Of a stretch of 64,000 bases of DNA, positions 9,028-16,629 are shown in pieces. The stretch is from Parachryseolinea silvisoli (lineage in GTDB: Bacteria > Bacteroidota > Bacteroidia > Cytophagales > Cyclobacteriaceae). The first letter of the stretch is position 1. Each line of letters starts with the position of its first letter. The translations under genes and the position numbers were made by a program. The notes beneath the pieces were generated by a model, which worked only from the letters and a program-made list of their open reading frames with translations, did not search any database and was not told where the DNA came from. The stretch lies in assembly GCF_021190955.1 (NCBI RefSeq), contig NZ_JAIOAO010000009.1, positions 62,001-126,000 on the forward strand. Direction: 5' to 3'.

Positions 9028-9285
9028 CTACAGCGACTTAACGAGTTTGAAAGGGAAGAGCAGGATTGCGCCGATGAGCTTAAACACCAGATCGATGCTT
9101 AGGCCGACGATCTTAAACGGCAAGAGCAACAACCAGACGATCGGAAACAATACGATCATAACCAGGGCCAGCGGCCAGCACAGTACAAAGAGTATGCACC
9201 ATAAGATGAGGGCGAGGAGTGTTTTCACGGCAGTAGTCGTTTGCAGACGGTTAAACAAAATAGTGGCCAGATTTAAAAAGGCCAT
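9028..9285 (-). CDS. Small hydrophobic membrane protein, unknown function
   Basis: 85 residues from ATG 9285 (MAFLNLATILFNRLQ). The frame stays open further upstream to 9576, but that part has basic, low-complexity content unlike a real protein, so the shorter start is chosen; an ATG at 9303 is an alternative. Residues about 20-80 form two closely spaced hydrophobic segments broken by Pro, with repeated LLPFKIVG and LLFPFKLVKSL ends. It could share a transcript with the YihY-family gene. No family recognised. Confidence 0.6.
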   Translation of the reverse strand: MAFLNLATILFNRLQTTTAVKTLLALILWCILFVLCWPLALVMIVLFPIVWLLLLPFKIVGLSIDLVFKLIGAILLFPFKLVKSL

Positions 9286-9790
9286 TTTGTGGCCTCTGGC
9301 CATGTCAGAAGGGGGATGTATATCCGAAAATGTACAACGCGCTGAACGGTTTTGATCATAGCCATGGTGAGATGATCGATCAACTCGTAGGGGGCGAAAG
9401 ACCTCTTTGAAGGGTTGAATAAAGTTTGAAGGCGGTGTTTGTTCGGTTCGGAACTTTGGCCGCGATGTATTATCTTTTCTCCTGGCGGGCAAATTCCAGG
9501 AGAAATGTAGCGGTGTGTGTCGTGTGCAGGTGGTTTGTATATGACGTGTAGATGAAGAAAAGTGTAGTTCGCGCACGGTCGCGACAGCGGGCTGTACGGC
9601 TGTGCACGGCCAGTACGTTGTTTCCGCTTGATGCTGTTATTACGTATTGAAAGGGCCCTATTTTCAGACAGCGGGCGTTTCTGAGTTCTTGCCCTTGTAA
9701 GTTTTTGGGTAGTTGCGCTGCATTTAGTTGGCTGCAGTTGACAAACTTCGCACCTCATGATTCCTGTTGGAAACTGGGTTGATATAGCTT
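9286..9790. other. 505-base non-coding interval with one perfect inverted repeat
   Basis: No frame here has protein-like composition. The only structure I can support is a perfect 10-bp inverted repeat, TTTCTCCTGG at 9476-9485 and CCAGGAGAAA at 9496-9505, with a 10-base spacer. It is too symmetric to ignore and could be an operator or an RNA hairpin. It lies 286 bases upstream of the TPR-phosphatase gene and 191 bases upstream of the small membrane gene on the other strand. Confidence 0.45.
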
Positions 9791-11596
9791 ATGAAAGAAA
9801 CCTTTGTCGTAGTTCGTTGCATTCTCCTCTTCGTTGTAGTATCATTTGCCTTCATCCCATCGGGGATGGCACAGGATGCTGCTAAGCTTGCCGAGCACGA
9901 GCAGCAGTTGACCATTGCTGCGAAGGGCAACAAGCCAGCCGAAGCCGCCGGGCAAGCGTATGCCATTGCGGCATTGTACGAAGACGCCGGCAAGCTTGAC
10001 AAAGCGGCCGCCTACCTGGGACAAAGCCTGAGCTATAGCAAGAAGGCATCCAGCGGTGAAGGACAATACCGTGCCTACCACCAGCTTGGGCGCATATACA
10101 GCACGTTAAGGAGCTACAGCAAGGCAGCGGACAATTTTCAGAGCGCTGCCAAAGCTGCGCGTACGCTGCAGAACAAAGCATTCGAGACCGAGAGTCTGAT
10201 ACAATATGCCATGGCGCAGGCAGCCCTCGACAGGCCGAAGCGTTCCATCGAGCCACTCACGGAAGCACTCGCGTTGGCACTTGAGCAGAGCGACATCGAA
10301 GCGCAGGCCAAATGTTACTCGCTGCTGGCGACATACTATAAAGCTCTTGGCGACGAAAAGAAGGCTACCGAATACCTGGCGCACTACAACGCCATCATTC
10401 TCGGGCAGAAGAATGCGAAAGAAATTCGTGAGCTGACGCGCGAGGGTAAAAAAAGCCAACAGCTCAATGCACGCAAGATGGAAGAGCTGAAGGCGCAGAT
10501 CGACCAGGTAGAGTCGGAAAAGAAGCTCACCGAGTCCGAGCTGCTGGAGCAGCGCATGAAGCTGCAGCAAACAGAAGATTCGCTGCGCATCGTAGAAGAG
10601 ATCAGCCTGAAGCGGCAGCTGGAGATTGACCTATTAAATAAAGACAAGGAACTGGCGAGTGCCAAGATCCGCGAGCAAAACGCGCTGATCGAGAAGGAAG
10701 CCTTGTTTCGCAGCTCGGTCATCGTCGGTATTTTGCTGGTGGGTGCATTGGCGATCGTGCTGATCGTTGGCTATCGCCGCAAGATTCGTGTGAATAAGCG
10801 GCTGCATCAGCAGAACGAGAACATTAAGAGCAGTATCAATTACGCCAAGCGCATTCAGGAAGCCATGTTACCCCGCAAGGATCAGCAAAGCAGGATCGGC
10901 GACTCCTTTGTACTGTTCAAGCCACGCGATGTGGTTAGCGGCGACTTCTATTGGTTTTCCGATGTGCCCAATGGGCATGACGACCCCTCCCATAATGATA
11001 TAGCATTTGCCGCGGTAGATTGTACCGGTCACGGTGTACCGGGCGCCTTCATGTCGATGATCGGCATCAACGCTCTGAATGGCATCGTCAACCGGGGTGT
11101 GACGGAAACCAATGCCATACTCGATGCGCTGCACAAAGAGATTCGTACGGCACTGCGCCAGGAGGTAACAGGGAACAACGACGGTATGGATGCCGCCTTG
11201 TGCATCTATCGCCGGGAGAAAAAGATACTGGAATTCTCGGGCGCCAAGAACCCGTTGATCTATATTCAGAACAATACCTTGCACCAGGTAAAGGGCGATA
11301 TTCACCCCATCGGCGGTAGTAAGACGAAGCCCACCTTGTCGTTTAAGAAACAGGAGATTCTGGTCGATGTACCCACCACGGTATACCTTTTCTCCGACGG
11401 CTATCGCGACCAGTTTGGCGGCAAGGAAAATATGAAGTTTATGTCGAAGCGCTTTAGCAAGCTGTTGTTGGACATTCATGCATTACCGATGACGGAGCAG
11501 CACGCCATTCTGGACAAGACCATTGAAGCGTGGATGAACGGCCGGGGTCAGACCGATGACATCCTGGTCATGGCCATCCGGTTGGGCGGCGCATAA
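9791..11596 (+). CDS. TPR-containing membrane PP2C/SpoIIE-type serine phosphatase
   Basis: 601 residues. A signal peptide (about 1-27) is followed by TPR-like repeats at about 30-200 outside the cytoplasm, a coiled coil at about 205-305, a membrane helix at 309-328, and a cytoplasmic SpoIIE/PP2C phosphatase domain from about 348 onward. The linker SINYAKRIQEAMLP (348-361) and the metal-binding DCTGHGVPGAF (410-420) and SDGYRDQFGG near 535 are typical. Such proteins dephosphorylate anti-sigma-factor antagonists or similar partners in response to an external signal. The histidine kinase gene that follows at 11747 may be functionally linked, though 150 bases separate them. Confidence 0.9.
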   Translation: MKETFVVVRCILLFVVVSFAFIPSGMAQDAAKLAEHEQQLTIAAKGNKPAEAAGQAYAIAALYEDAGKLDKAAAYLGQSLSYSKKASSGEGQYRAYHQLGRIYSTLRSYSKAADNFQSAAKAARTLQNKAFETESLIQYAMAQAALDRPKRSIEPLTEALALALEQSDIEAQAKCYSLLATYYKALGDEKKATEYLAHYNAIILGQKNAKEIRELTREGKKSQQLNARKMEELKAQIDQVESEKKLTESELLEQRMKLQQTEDSLRIVEEISLKRQLEIDLLNKDKELASAKIREQNALIEKEALFRSSVIVGILLVGALAIVLIVGYRRKIRVNKRLHQQNENIKSSINYAKRIQEAMLPRKDQQSRIGDSFVLFKPRDVVSGDFYWFSDVPNGHDDPSHNDIAFAAVDCTGHGVPGAFMSMIGINALNGIVNRGVTETNAILDALHKEIRTALRQEVTGNNDGMDAALCIYRREKKILEFSGAKNPLIYIQNNTLHQVKGDIHPIGGSKTKPTLSFKKQEILVDVPTTVYLFSDGYRDQFGGKENMKFMSKRFSKLLLDIHALPMTEQHAILDKTIEAWMNGRGQTDDILVMAIRLGGA

Positions 11597-11746
11597 CGCC
11601 CGATACATACTACCCGAAAGGGGTATACACCAGCAACTCTACACCTGCTAACGGGGTGGCAACTGTAAAAAGACGCGTTGTGGTGTGGAGGGAGTAGGAA
11701 TTATCGCGGGGAGTTGTTTATATTTCGTTCCCTAGACCCTCTATAT

Positions 11747-12907
11747 GTGAAGACCCGCCTGACCCTGGTTCTGTGCTTCTTGTGCCTGCTGGCAATAGTG
11801 CGCGTTAACACGGCCTCGCCATACGACTCCGTTCCTTCTTCCAGTGGTCAGTCCAACGTCTTTATTCCCTTCGTACAAGATTCCACCCGGCAGCTTTCGC
11901 GCTTCCTGGAAAAGAGCCGGGCCGAAACCCGCGAGCAACAGACATTGCTGGACCGGCAACGGTATTTTACTGTGCTGGCAGGTGTCATCACCTTGCTCAT
12001 GGCTGTGCTGGCCGCGATAAATTACCGGTCTTTCAAACGCGAGAAGCGGCTGAATCAGGCTGTCGCAGAGCAGAAAGAAGAAATCAGAATACAGGCAGAA
12101 GAGCTTACGGCGAACAATGCCATGCTTACCCGCCTCAACGACGAAATTGCCGAACAGAAGGAAGAGATCACACAGATCAATCAGCAACAAGAGGAGACCA
12201 TACAACTGCGTACAGCTGAGCTGACACAAGCCTATAAAGAGCTCGATACTTTCTTTTATCGCGCCTCGCACGACTTTCGTCGTCCGGTGACGACCTTTCT
12301 GGGGCTGGTGCAGGTAGCCCGCATCACTGTAAAAGACCCCTCCGTGCTTGAGCTGTTTGAACGCGTGCAGCAGACGGCGCACCACCTCGATCGCATGCTG
12401 GTGAAGCTGCAATCCATCAGCGACGTAGGCCTGCAACGGCTGCAGTTTACCGAGATCGACGTGCATGATCTGCTGCATGGCGTATTCAAAACCTTTAAGG
12501 ATGACCTGGCGCAGGCAGAGATTGACTTTCGCGTAACGGTAGGGGTAATGTCATTTTATTCCTACCCGTCGTTGGTAACGGTCATCCTGGGTAACCTGAT
12601 TGAAAACTGCATCAATTTCCGCCGTCCCGACCGGCCCCACATACACGTGCGCGTGTACCGGCAGGCAGATGATATTGTATTGGAGGTGGGTGACAACGGA
12701 CAGGGCATACACCCGCGCTACCACGACGGCATATTCGACATGTATTTTCGCAGCAATGAAAACTCCAAGGGCAACGGCCTGGGGTTGTACATCGTGAAAA
12801 AAGCCGTGCAGAAGCTGCATGGCACCATCACCTTTACCAGTGTACTGTATGAGGGTTCGGTCTTTTATGTCAAACTACCCGACTTGCCGCCGGGAGAAGA
12901 AGTCTAG
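11747..12907 (+). CDS. Sensor histidine kinase
   Basis: 386 residues from a GTG at 11747, chosen because it starts a signal-like stretch (KTRLTLVLCFLCLLAIV); an ATG 23 codons earlier at 11678 gives an unconvincing extension. After a short extracytoplasmic part comes a membrane helix at about 75-93 and a coiled coil rich in EQKEEI repeats. The phospho-acceptor region YRASHDFRRPV has its His at about 175. The ATPase domain shows NLIENCINF, VGDNGQGI and KGNGLGLYIVKKAV (N, G1, G2 boxes). No receiver domain or regulator gene is adjacent, so it is an orphan kinase in this window. Confidence 0.88.
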   Translation: MKTRLTLVLCFLCLLAIVRVNTASPYDSVPSSSGQSNVFIPFVQDSTRQLSRFLEKSRAETREQQTLLDRQRYFTVLAGVITLLMAVLAAINYRSFKREKRLNQAVAEQKEEIRIQAEELTANNAMLTRLNDEIAEQKEEITQINQQQEETIQLRTAELTQAYKELDTFFYRASHDFRRPVTTFLGLVQVARITVKDPSVLELFERVQQTAHHLDRMLVKLQSISDVGLQRLQFTEIDVHDLLHGVFKTFKDDLAQAEIDFRVTVGVMSFYSYPSLVTVILGNLIENCINFRRPDRPHIHVRVYRQADDIVLEVGDNGQGIHPRYHDGIFDMYFRSNENSKGNGLGLYIVKKAVQKLHGTITFTSVLYEGSVFYVKLPDLPPGEEV

Positions 12908-12962
12908 GCCTTCCACGGCCGTTTGCTTTTTGTTATCTTTATCCCCCATTGACGCTGACATC

Positions 12963-13349
12963 ATGAAATCATTCAAAAAATACTACACGCTTGGCGCTCC
13001 TCCGGAAGACGTTTACCTGGCGTTGACCAACCCCCTCACCATTCACCTGTGGTCGGGCGAGGAAGCCGAAATGTCTACCGAGCCCGGCAGCGAGTTTTCG
13101 CTGTGGGAGGGAAGCATTGTGGGCAAGAACATCTCTTTCGAAGAGAATAAAATGATCGTGCAGCAATGGTACTTCGGCGAGGACCATACGGAAGAAGAGT
13201 CGATCGTCACGATCAAACTCCACGCTTCCGGCAGCGGCACCTCTGTAGAGCTACGCCACACCAACATTCCTGATGCAGACTATGACGACATCGTCGATGG
13301 GTGGAACAATGTCTATTTTGGAGCCCTACAGGATTTTTACGACGAATAA
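12963..13349 (+). CDS. SRPBCC (AHSA1/START-like) domain protein
   Basis: 128 residues from ATG 12963; the longer open frame before it overlaps the kinase gene and is rejected. The domain pattern FKKYYTLGAPPEDVYLALTN at the N-terminus, WSGEEAEMSTEPGSEFSLWE in the middle and GWNNVYFGALQDFYDE at the C-terminus is characteristic of AHSA1-type START folds, which bind hydrophobic ligands or act as Hsp90 co-chaperone-like modules. A TATCTTTA element at 12934-12941 is a plausible -7 box. Ligand and role are unknown. Confidence 0.88.
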   Translation: MKSFKKYYTLGAPPEDVYLALTNPLTIHLWSGEEAEMSTEPGSEFSLWEGSIVGKNISFEENKMIVQQWYFGEDHTEEESIVTIKLHASGSGTSVELRHTNIPDADYDDIVDGWNNVYFGALQDFYDE

Positions 13350-13373
13350 TGGCCTACGCCAATTACTATTGTA

Positions 13374-14414
13374 TTATTTGCCGTAGCGTATATCACTACG
13401 CCCCTCCGTCACTTTCGTCCGCTTGCCATTTTCTGTAGGCGGATACACTACGAAAAAGTAATCCCACCAATTCTGCGTGGCAGCATCTAAATCGGCACTT
13501 GTATAATACCGGTCTTTTCCTTTAAACGTATTATCCCGGTATCGCTGCCCGCCCAGATCAGGATCGTAAGCTTCATAGTACATCGTACCGTCCACTTCCT
13601 TGTATCCCTTGATAACAATGAAGTGCCCCACACCCGGACTCGTGTGCTGGTATATTTTTCCGAAGTGCTGCTCCTCTTCGGGGTTATAGGTCACATAATA
13701 CATATCCAGGCAAAGGATAATGATATTGCCCTCATCCAGGGTGGCCTTCATCCGGTCCGGGGCACTCATTTGAAAGGAGTTATGCGTTACACCGTTTTCC
13801 TCCAGGTATCGGAAGATATCATCTGTCGACCACCAGCCGGTCTGGTTGAATTTTTCGATATAGTCGGCGCGAGCCTGTTCGGGCGTGCGGCCAAAGCTTC
13901 GATTATACCATTTGATGCCCATGGTAGACGATGTAGGACCGCAATTGATGGACGAGTATTGACCCGTAAAGTTTTGCTCCATATACCACTCGTACGGAAC
14001 GTTGTTGCTGTGCTCTTGCGACACTACGCGCCCTAAACCATACGCCCGGGCTTTGGTCATGGGCGGTACGGTGATGTTGATGTCTTTGGTCTGTTCGGAC
14101 TTGCCGTCGCTCACGGTAAGGCTAATGGCAATGGCCTCTTCCTTCGTTGCCGAAGGGAGTTTGAAGAAGGCTTTGGCCTCGCGGGCGTTGTTGATGGTAA
14201 TGTTGGCAGAAGACGTTTTCCACTGATAGGTGATGACTTTGCCCTCGGGATCGTACGAGTCGCCGGCATTTAATGCGATGCGGTCAAGCTGCTCGGTGAA
14301 GCGGGCTTCGGGTACAGGTGGTTGATCGATGATCTTTACTTCGTCGCCATCGTCCGAACAAGCGATAGCAAAGGCGGCAAGTACGGCCCAGACCTGGTGG
14401 GTTTTGATATACAT
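13374..14414 (-). CDS. Surface lipoprotein with Ig/PKD-like domain and C39-type cysteine peptidase domain
   Basis: 346 residues. Lipobox AIAC puts the lipidated Cys at 19. Residues about 35-117 form a PKD/Ig-like domain (ALNAGDSYDPEGKVITYQW). The C-terminal part is a papain-like C39-type peptidase: catalytic Cys158 in INCGPTSSTMG, His264 in GVGHFIVIKGY and Asp284/286 in YDPDLGG. A role in cutting protein substrates outside the cell, or in the periplasm, fits. It is divergent from the sigma factor gene of the glycan locus and shares the CATTTAGGGAT motif with fecR, 49 bases from its start in both cases, so it may belong to the same regulon. Peptidase assignment is from motifs; activity is inferred. 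Confidence 0.82.
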   Translation of the reverse strand: MYIKTHQVWAVLAAFAIACSDDGDEVKIIDQPPVPEARFTEQLDRIALNAGDSYDPEGKVITYQWKTSSANITINNAREAKAFFKLPSATKEEAIAISLTVSDGKSEQTKDINITVPPMTKARAYGLGRVVSQEHSNNVPYEWYMEQNFTGQYSSINCGPTSSTMGIKWYNRSFGRTPEQARADYIEKFNQTGWWSTDDIFRYLEENGVTHNSFQMSAPDRMKATLDEGNIIILCLDMYYVTYNPEEEQHFGKIYQHTSPGVGHFIVIKGYKEVDGTMYYEAYDPDLGGQRYRDNTFKGKDRYYTSADLDAATQNWWDYFFVVYPPTENGKRTKVTEGRSDIRYGK

Positions 14415-14462
14415 GGGGGATTAGGTTATTGACTTATACGCACAGTAAGCCAAACGGGTGGT

Positions 14463-14473
14463 ATCCCTAAATG
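14463..14473 (-). promoter_or_regulatory. CATTTAGGGAT motif upstream of the C39 peptidase gene
   Basis: On the minus strand these 11 bases read CATTTAGGGAT, identical to 15322-15332 on the plus strand. In both places 48 bases separate the motif from the ATG. It is a candidate binding element of the neighbouring ECF sigma factor (a -35 type element). Confidence 0.5.
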
Positions 14474-14656
14474 CCCTTTTTTTTAGGATTTTGGAATTGG
14501 AATTTTATTTTAAAAAATTCGATTGCATTAGAATATCGTAAACGTTTTAGTAGCGTTTTTAGAATAAATCCCGGTCGTTGACCTTGAACCCGTTTTTTTA
14601 TATGCCTGCTTTTTGTTTACCTTTAATTTCGCGTTCAGATTTCTCACGACCCGATC

Positions 14657-15235
14657 ATGAACTATTCTCTTCTCCCGGACGAAGCCTTGGTAGGCCTCAT
14701 GAAACATGAGGATAAGGGAGCATTCCGCGTGCTGTACGAGCGCTACTGGAAGGAGATTCTACTGGTGGCCTATCGCAAGACCGGAACCAAAGAGATCGCC
14801 GAGGAGCTTACACAAAATCTGTTTCTGAACTTATGGGAGCGGCGTGCCACGGTAGAAATTCAGCATGTACGTGCCTGGCTTTTTACGGCGATTAAGTTCA
14901 GTATCATCAATCATTATAAGTCGCAGATCGTTCACGAGAAATTCGTGAGCTATGTGCAGCATACGGCGACCGACTATGCGCACACGACCGAACAAACAAC
15001 GATACACCACGACCTCTCACAGGCCATCGACAAAGGTATTGCCCTGCTGCCGGAAAAAACCCAGCAGGTCTTTAGGCTGAGCCGTTTTGAGAATCGTTCG
15101 ATCAAGGAGATTGCCCGCGATCTGAACATTTCGGAAAAGGCTGTCGAATATCACATCACCCAGTCACTGAAACGTATGCGTGTCCACCTGAAGGACTATT
15201 TGATATACGGTTTTCTGCTGATCTATCTTCTATAA
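14657..15235 (+). CDS. ECF sigma factor of the FecI type (glycan locus)
   Basis: 192 residues with sigma region 2 (FRVLYERYWKEILLVAYRKTGTKEIAEELTQNLF, about 23-60) and region 4 (LPEKTQQVFRLSRFENRSIKEIARDLNISEKAVEYHI, about 133-170), the standard two-domain ECF form. The C-terminus is a short hydrophobic tail (YGFLLIYLL). It is followed by fecR and a SusC gene with an STN domain, the arrangement in which an outer-membrane receptor signals through FecR to free the sigma factor. A TACCTTTA element at 14618-14625 suggests housekeeping transcription of the sigma gene itself. Confidence 0.93.
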   Translation: MNYSLLPDEALVGLMKHEDKGAFRVLYERYWKEILLVAYRKTGTKEIAEELTQNLFLNLWERRATVEIQHVRAWLFTAIKFSIINHYKSQIVHEKFVSYVQHTATDYAHTTEQTTIHHDLSQAIDKGIALLPEKTQQVFRLSRFENRSIKEIARDLNISEKAVEYHITQSLKRMRVHLKDYLIYGFLLIYLL

Positions 15236-15321
15236 CCCCCCATTAGTACGGTGCATGGTGCCTGCTGCCGGGCAATTGATCACTGGATCTTGTTAAAAAA
15301 TTGTTAAAAAAAATAACTACC

Positions 15322-15332
15322 CATTTAGGGAT
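15322..15332 (+). promoter_or_regulatory. CATTTAGGGAT motif upstream of fecR
   Basis: Identical to the inverted copy at 14463-14473 and at the same distance from its start codon (ATG 15381). It lies in the 145-base gap between sigma factor and fecR, so fecR and the genes after it probably have their own promoter here. The upstream bases are A-rich, with two TTGTTAAAAA-type stretches. Confidence 0.5.
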
Positions 15333-15380
15333 GATAGTCTTCTACATTGACTTAATGACAGGCAAAACAAATTCCGTTGC

Positions 15381-16427
15381 ATGAGCAAAGAAGTATTCCA
15401 CAGTTTATTAAAGCGCTACCTGGAAGGTCGCTGTACCGAGGAGGAGAAAAAGATCGTCGAGCAATGGTACAACGTGCTGGACCAGGAAGGGGTGCCTGCT
15501 TATCAGGAGGGCGAGTTACAGGCGATGGACGATCGCCTGTGGGCGACGCTCAGCAAGAAGCTGGACGATACCAGCGAGCCGCGCCGGGTGAGCTTTTTTG
15601 GGCGGCGTAGTACGCAGTTGGGCATAGCGGCGTCGCTGATTGCCGGATTGTTGCTGACGGGGTATTTCGTCCGCACCGACCACGCTACGCCGGACGCCAT
15701 TGCCCGCGAAGCAGGCGTGACGTTGCAGATGCGTCAGAACATGACCGTGCTGCCGGTACCGGTGCAATTGGAGGATGGCACCCGGGTAACGTTAGCGCCA
15801 GGCGCCGTGCTGCAATATCCGGATCGGTTTGCGGCCAACAAGCGCGAAGTGTTCCTCACGGGAGAAGCCTTTTTTGAAGTGAGCAAGGATAAGCAACGGC
15901 CGTTCCTGGTGTTCAGCGAAGACCTGATCACGCAAGTGGTCGGCACGAGCTTTACCGTGAAAGCGCAAGGCGCGGGGCACCCCAGCGAGGTAGCCGTCGT
16001 GACAGGCAAAGTGATGGTGTCGCGCAATACCGAAGGTGCGATTCTGCGTGGTTTGCTGATGGAAGAGCGCCAGGTATACCTTACGCCCAACCAACGGGCT
16101 GTGCTGGACCTGGAAACGGAAGAGCTGGCGGTTTCGCTGGTGACAGAGCCGGTACCGCTGTCGGCAGAAGATGCTCCGGCAGAACGCATTGTTTTTGAAT
16201 TCGAGGAAGCACCGCTGAAAACAGTATTGCACAACCTCGAGCGGGCGTATGGCATTACGATCCAACCGGAAGATGTAAATCTGTATAACTGTACGTTTAC
16301 AGGCGACCTGTCCGGCGAAGATCTGGAAACACGACTGGAGTTTATCTGCAGTTCCGTGGGCGCGGGGCATACGATCGAGGGCACAACGATCCGGATTACC
16401 GGAAAAGGCTGCCCGGGAGGTCAGTAG
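15381..16427 (+). CDS. FecR-family anti-sigma factor/signal transducer (glycan locus)
   Basis: 348 residues. A cytoplasmic N-terminal part (about 1-70, starting MSKEVFHSLLKRYLEGRCTE) should hold the sigma factor; one membrane helix follows at about 75-92 (LGIAASLIAGLLLTGYF). The periplasmic part holds the FecR domain (VQLEDGTRVTLAPGAVLQYP, FLTGEAFFEVSKDKQRPF, VVGTSFTVKA) and a C-terminal DUF4974 domain (FEEAPLKTVLHNLERAYGI...), which is STN-like and contacts the receptor. It sits between its sigma factor and the STN-bearing SusC, as expected for trans-envelope control. Confidence 0.93.
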   Translation: MSKEVFHSLLKRYLEGRCTEEEKKIVEQWYNVLDQEGVPAYQEGELQAMDDRLWATLSKKLDDTSEPRRVSFFGRRSTQLGIAASLIAGLLLTGYFVRTDHATPDAIAREAGVTLQMRQNMTVLPVPVQLEDGTRVTLAPGAVLQYPDRFAANKREVFLTGEAFFEVSKDKQRPFLVFSEDLITQVVGTSFTVKAQGAGHPSEVAVVTGKVMVSRNTEGAILRGLLMEERQVYLTPNQRAVLDLETEELAVSLVTEPVPLSAEDAPAERIVFEFEEAPLKTVLHNLERAYGITIQPEDVNLYNCTFTGDLSGEDLETRLEFICSSVGAGHTIEGTTIRITGKGCPGGQ

Positions 16428-16484
16428 TATACATAAGAAGTACCTAACCTATAATACATAACCTAAACCTAATCAACGAACACT

Positions 16485-16593
16485 ATGCAACAACGATTCT
16501 ACAGCATCCTTTAATTGCAAAACAAAAAAAGCTGACAATGTGGGGCATTGCCAGCTTAGAAAAGCTATCCGTTTTGAGGGGGTAGCGTTTTGC
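16485..16593 (+). promoter_or_regulatory. Structured leader between fecR and susC, with a possible 9-codon leader peptide
   Basis: A mini-ORF ATG 16485 to TAA 16514 (MQQRFYSIL) is followed by a 13-bp near-perfect hairpin at 16529-16557 (one mismatch, loop GGG). GCAAAAC at 16517-16523 can pair with GTTTTGC at 16587-16593, enclosing the hairpin. The A-run before the hairpin makes it look like a terminator on the minus strand, but no minus gene ends here; on the plus strand it could attenuate or stabilise the susC message. Confidence 0.4.
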
Positions 16594-16629
16594 CCGAAGT
16601 ATCATTTTCAGAACAAAACATTTAAAGGT

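Noticed and set aside
9286-9758. Longer minus-strand frames upstream of the small membrane protein
   Set aside because: Basic, low-complexity translation with no signal or domain; the ATG at 9285 gives a clean membrane protein.
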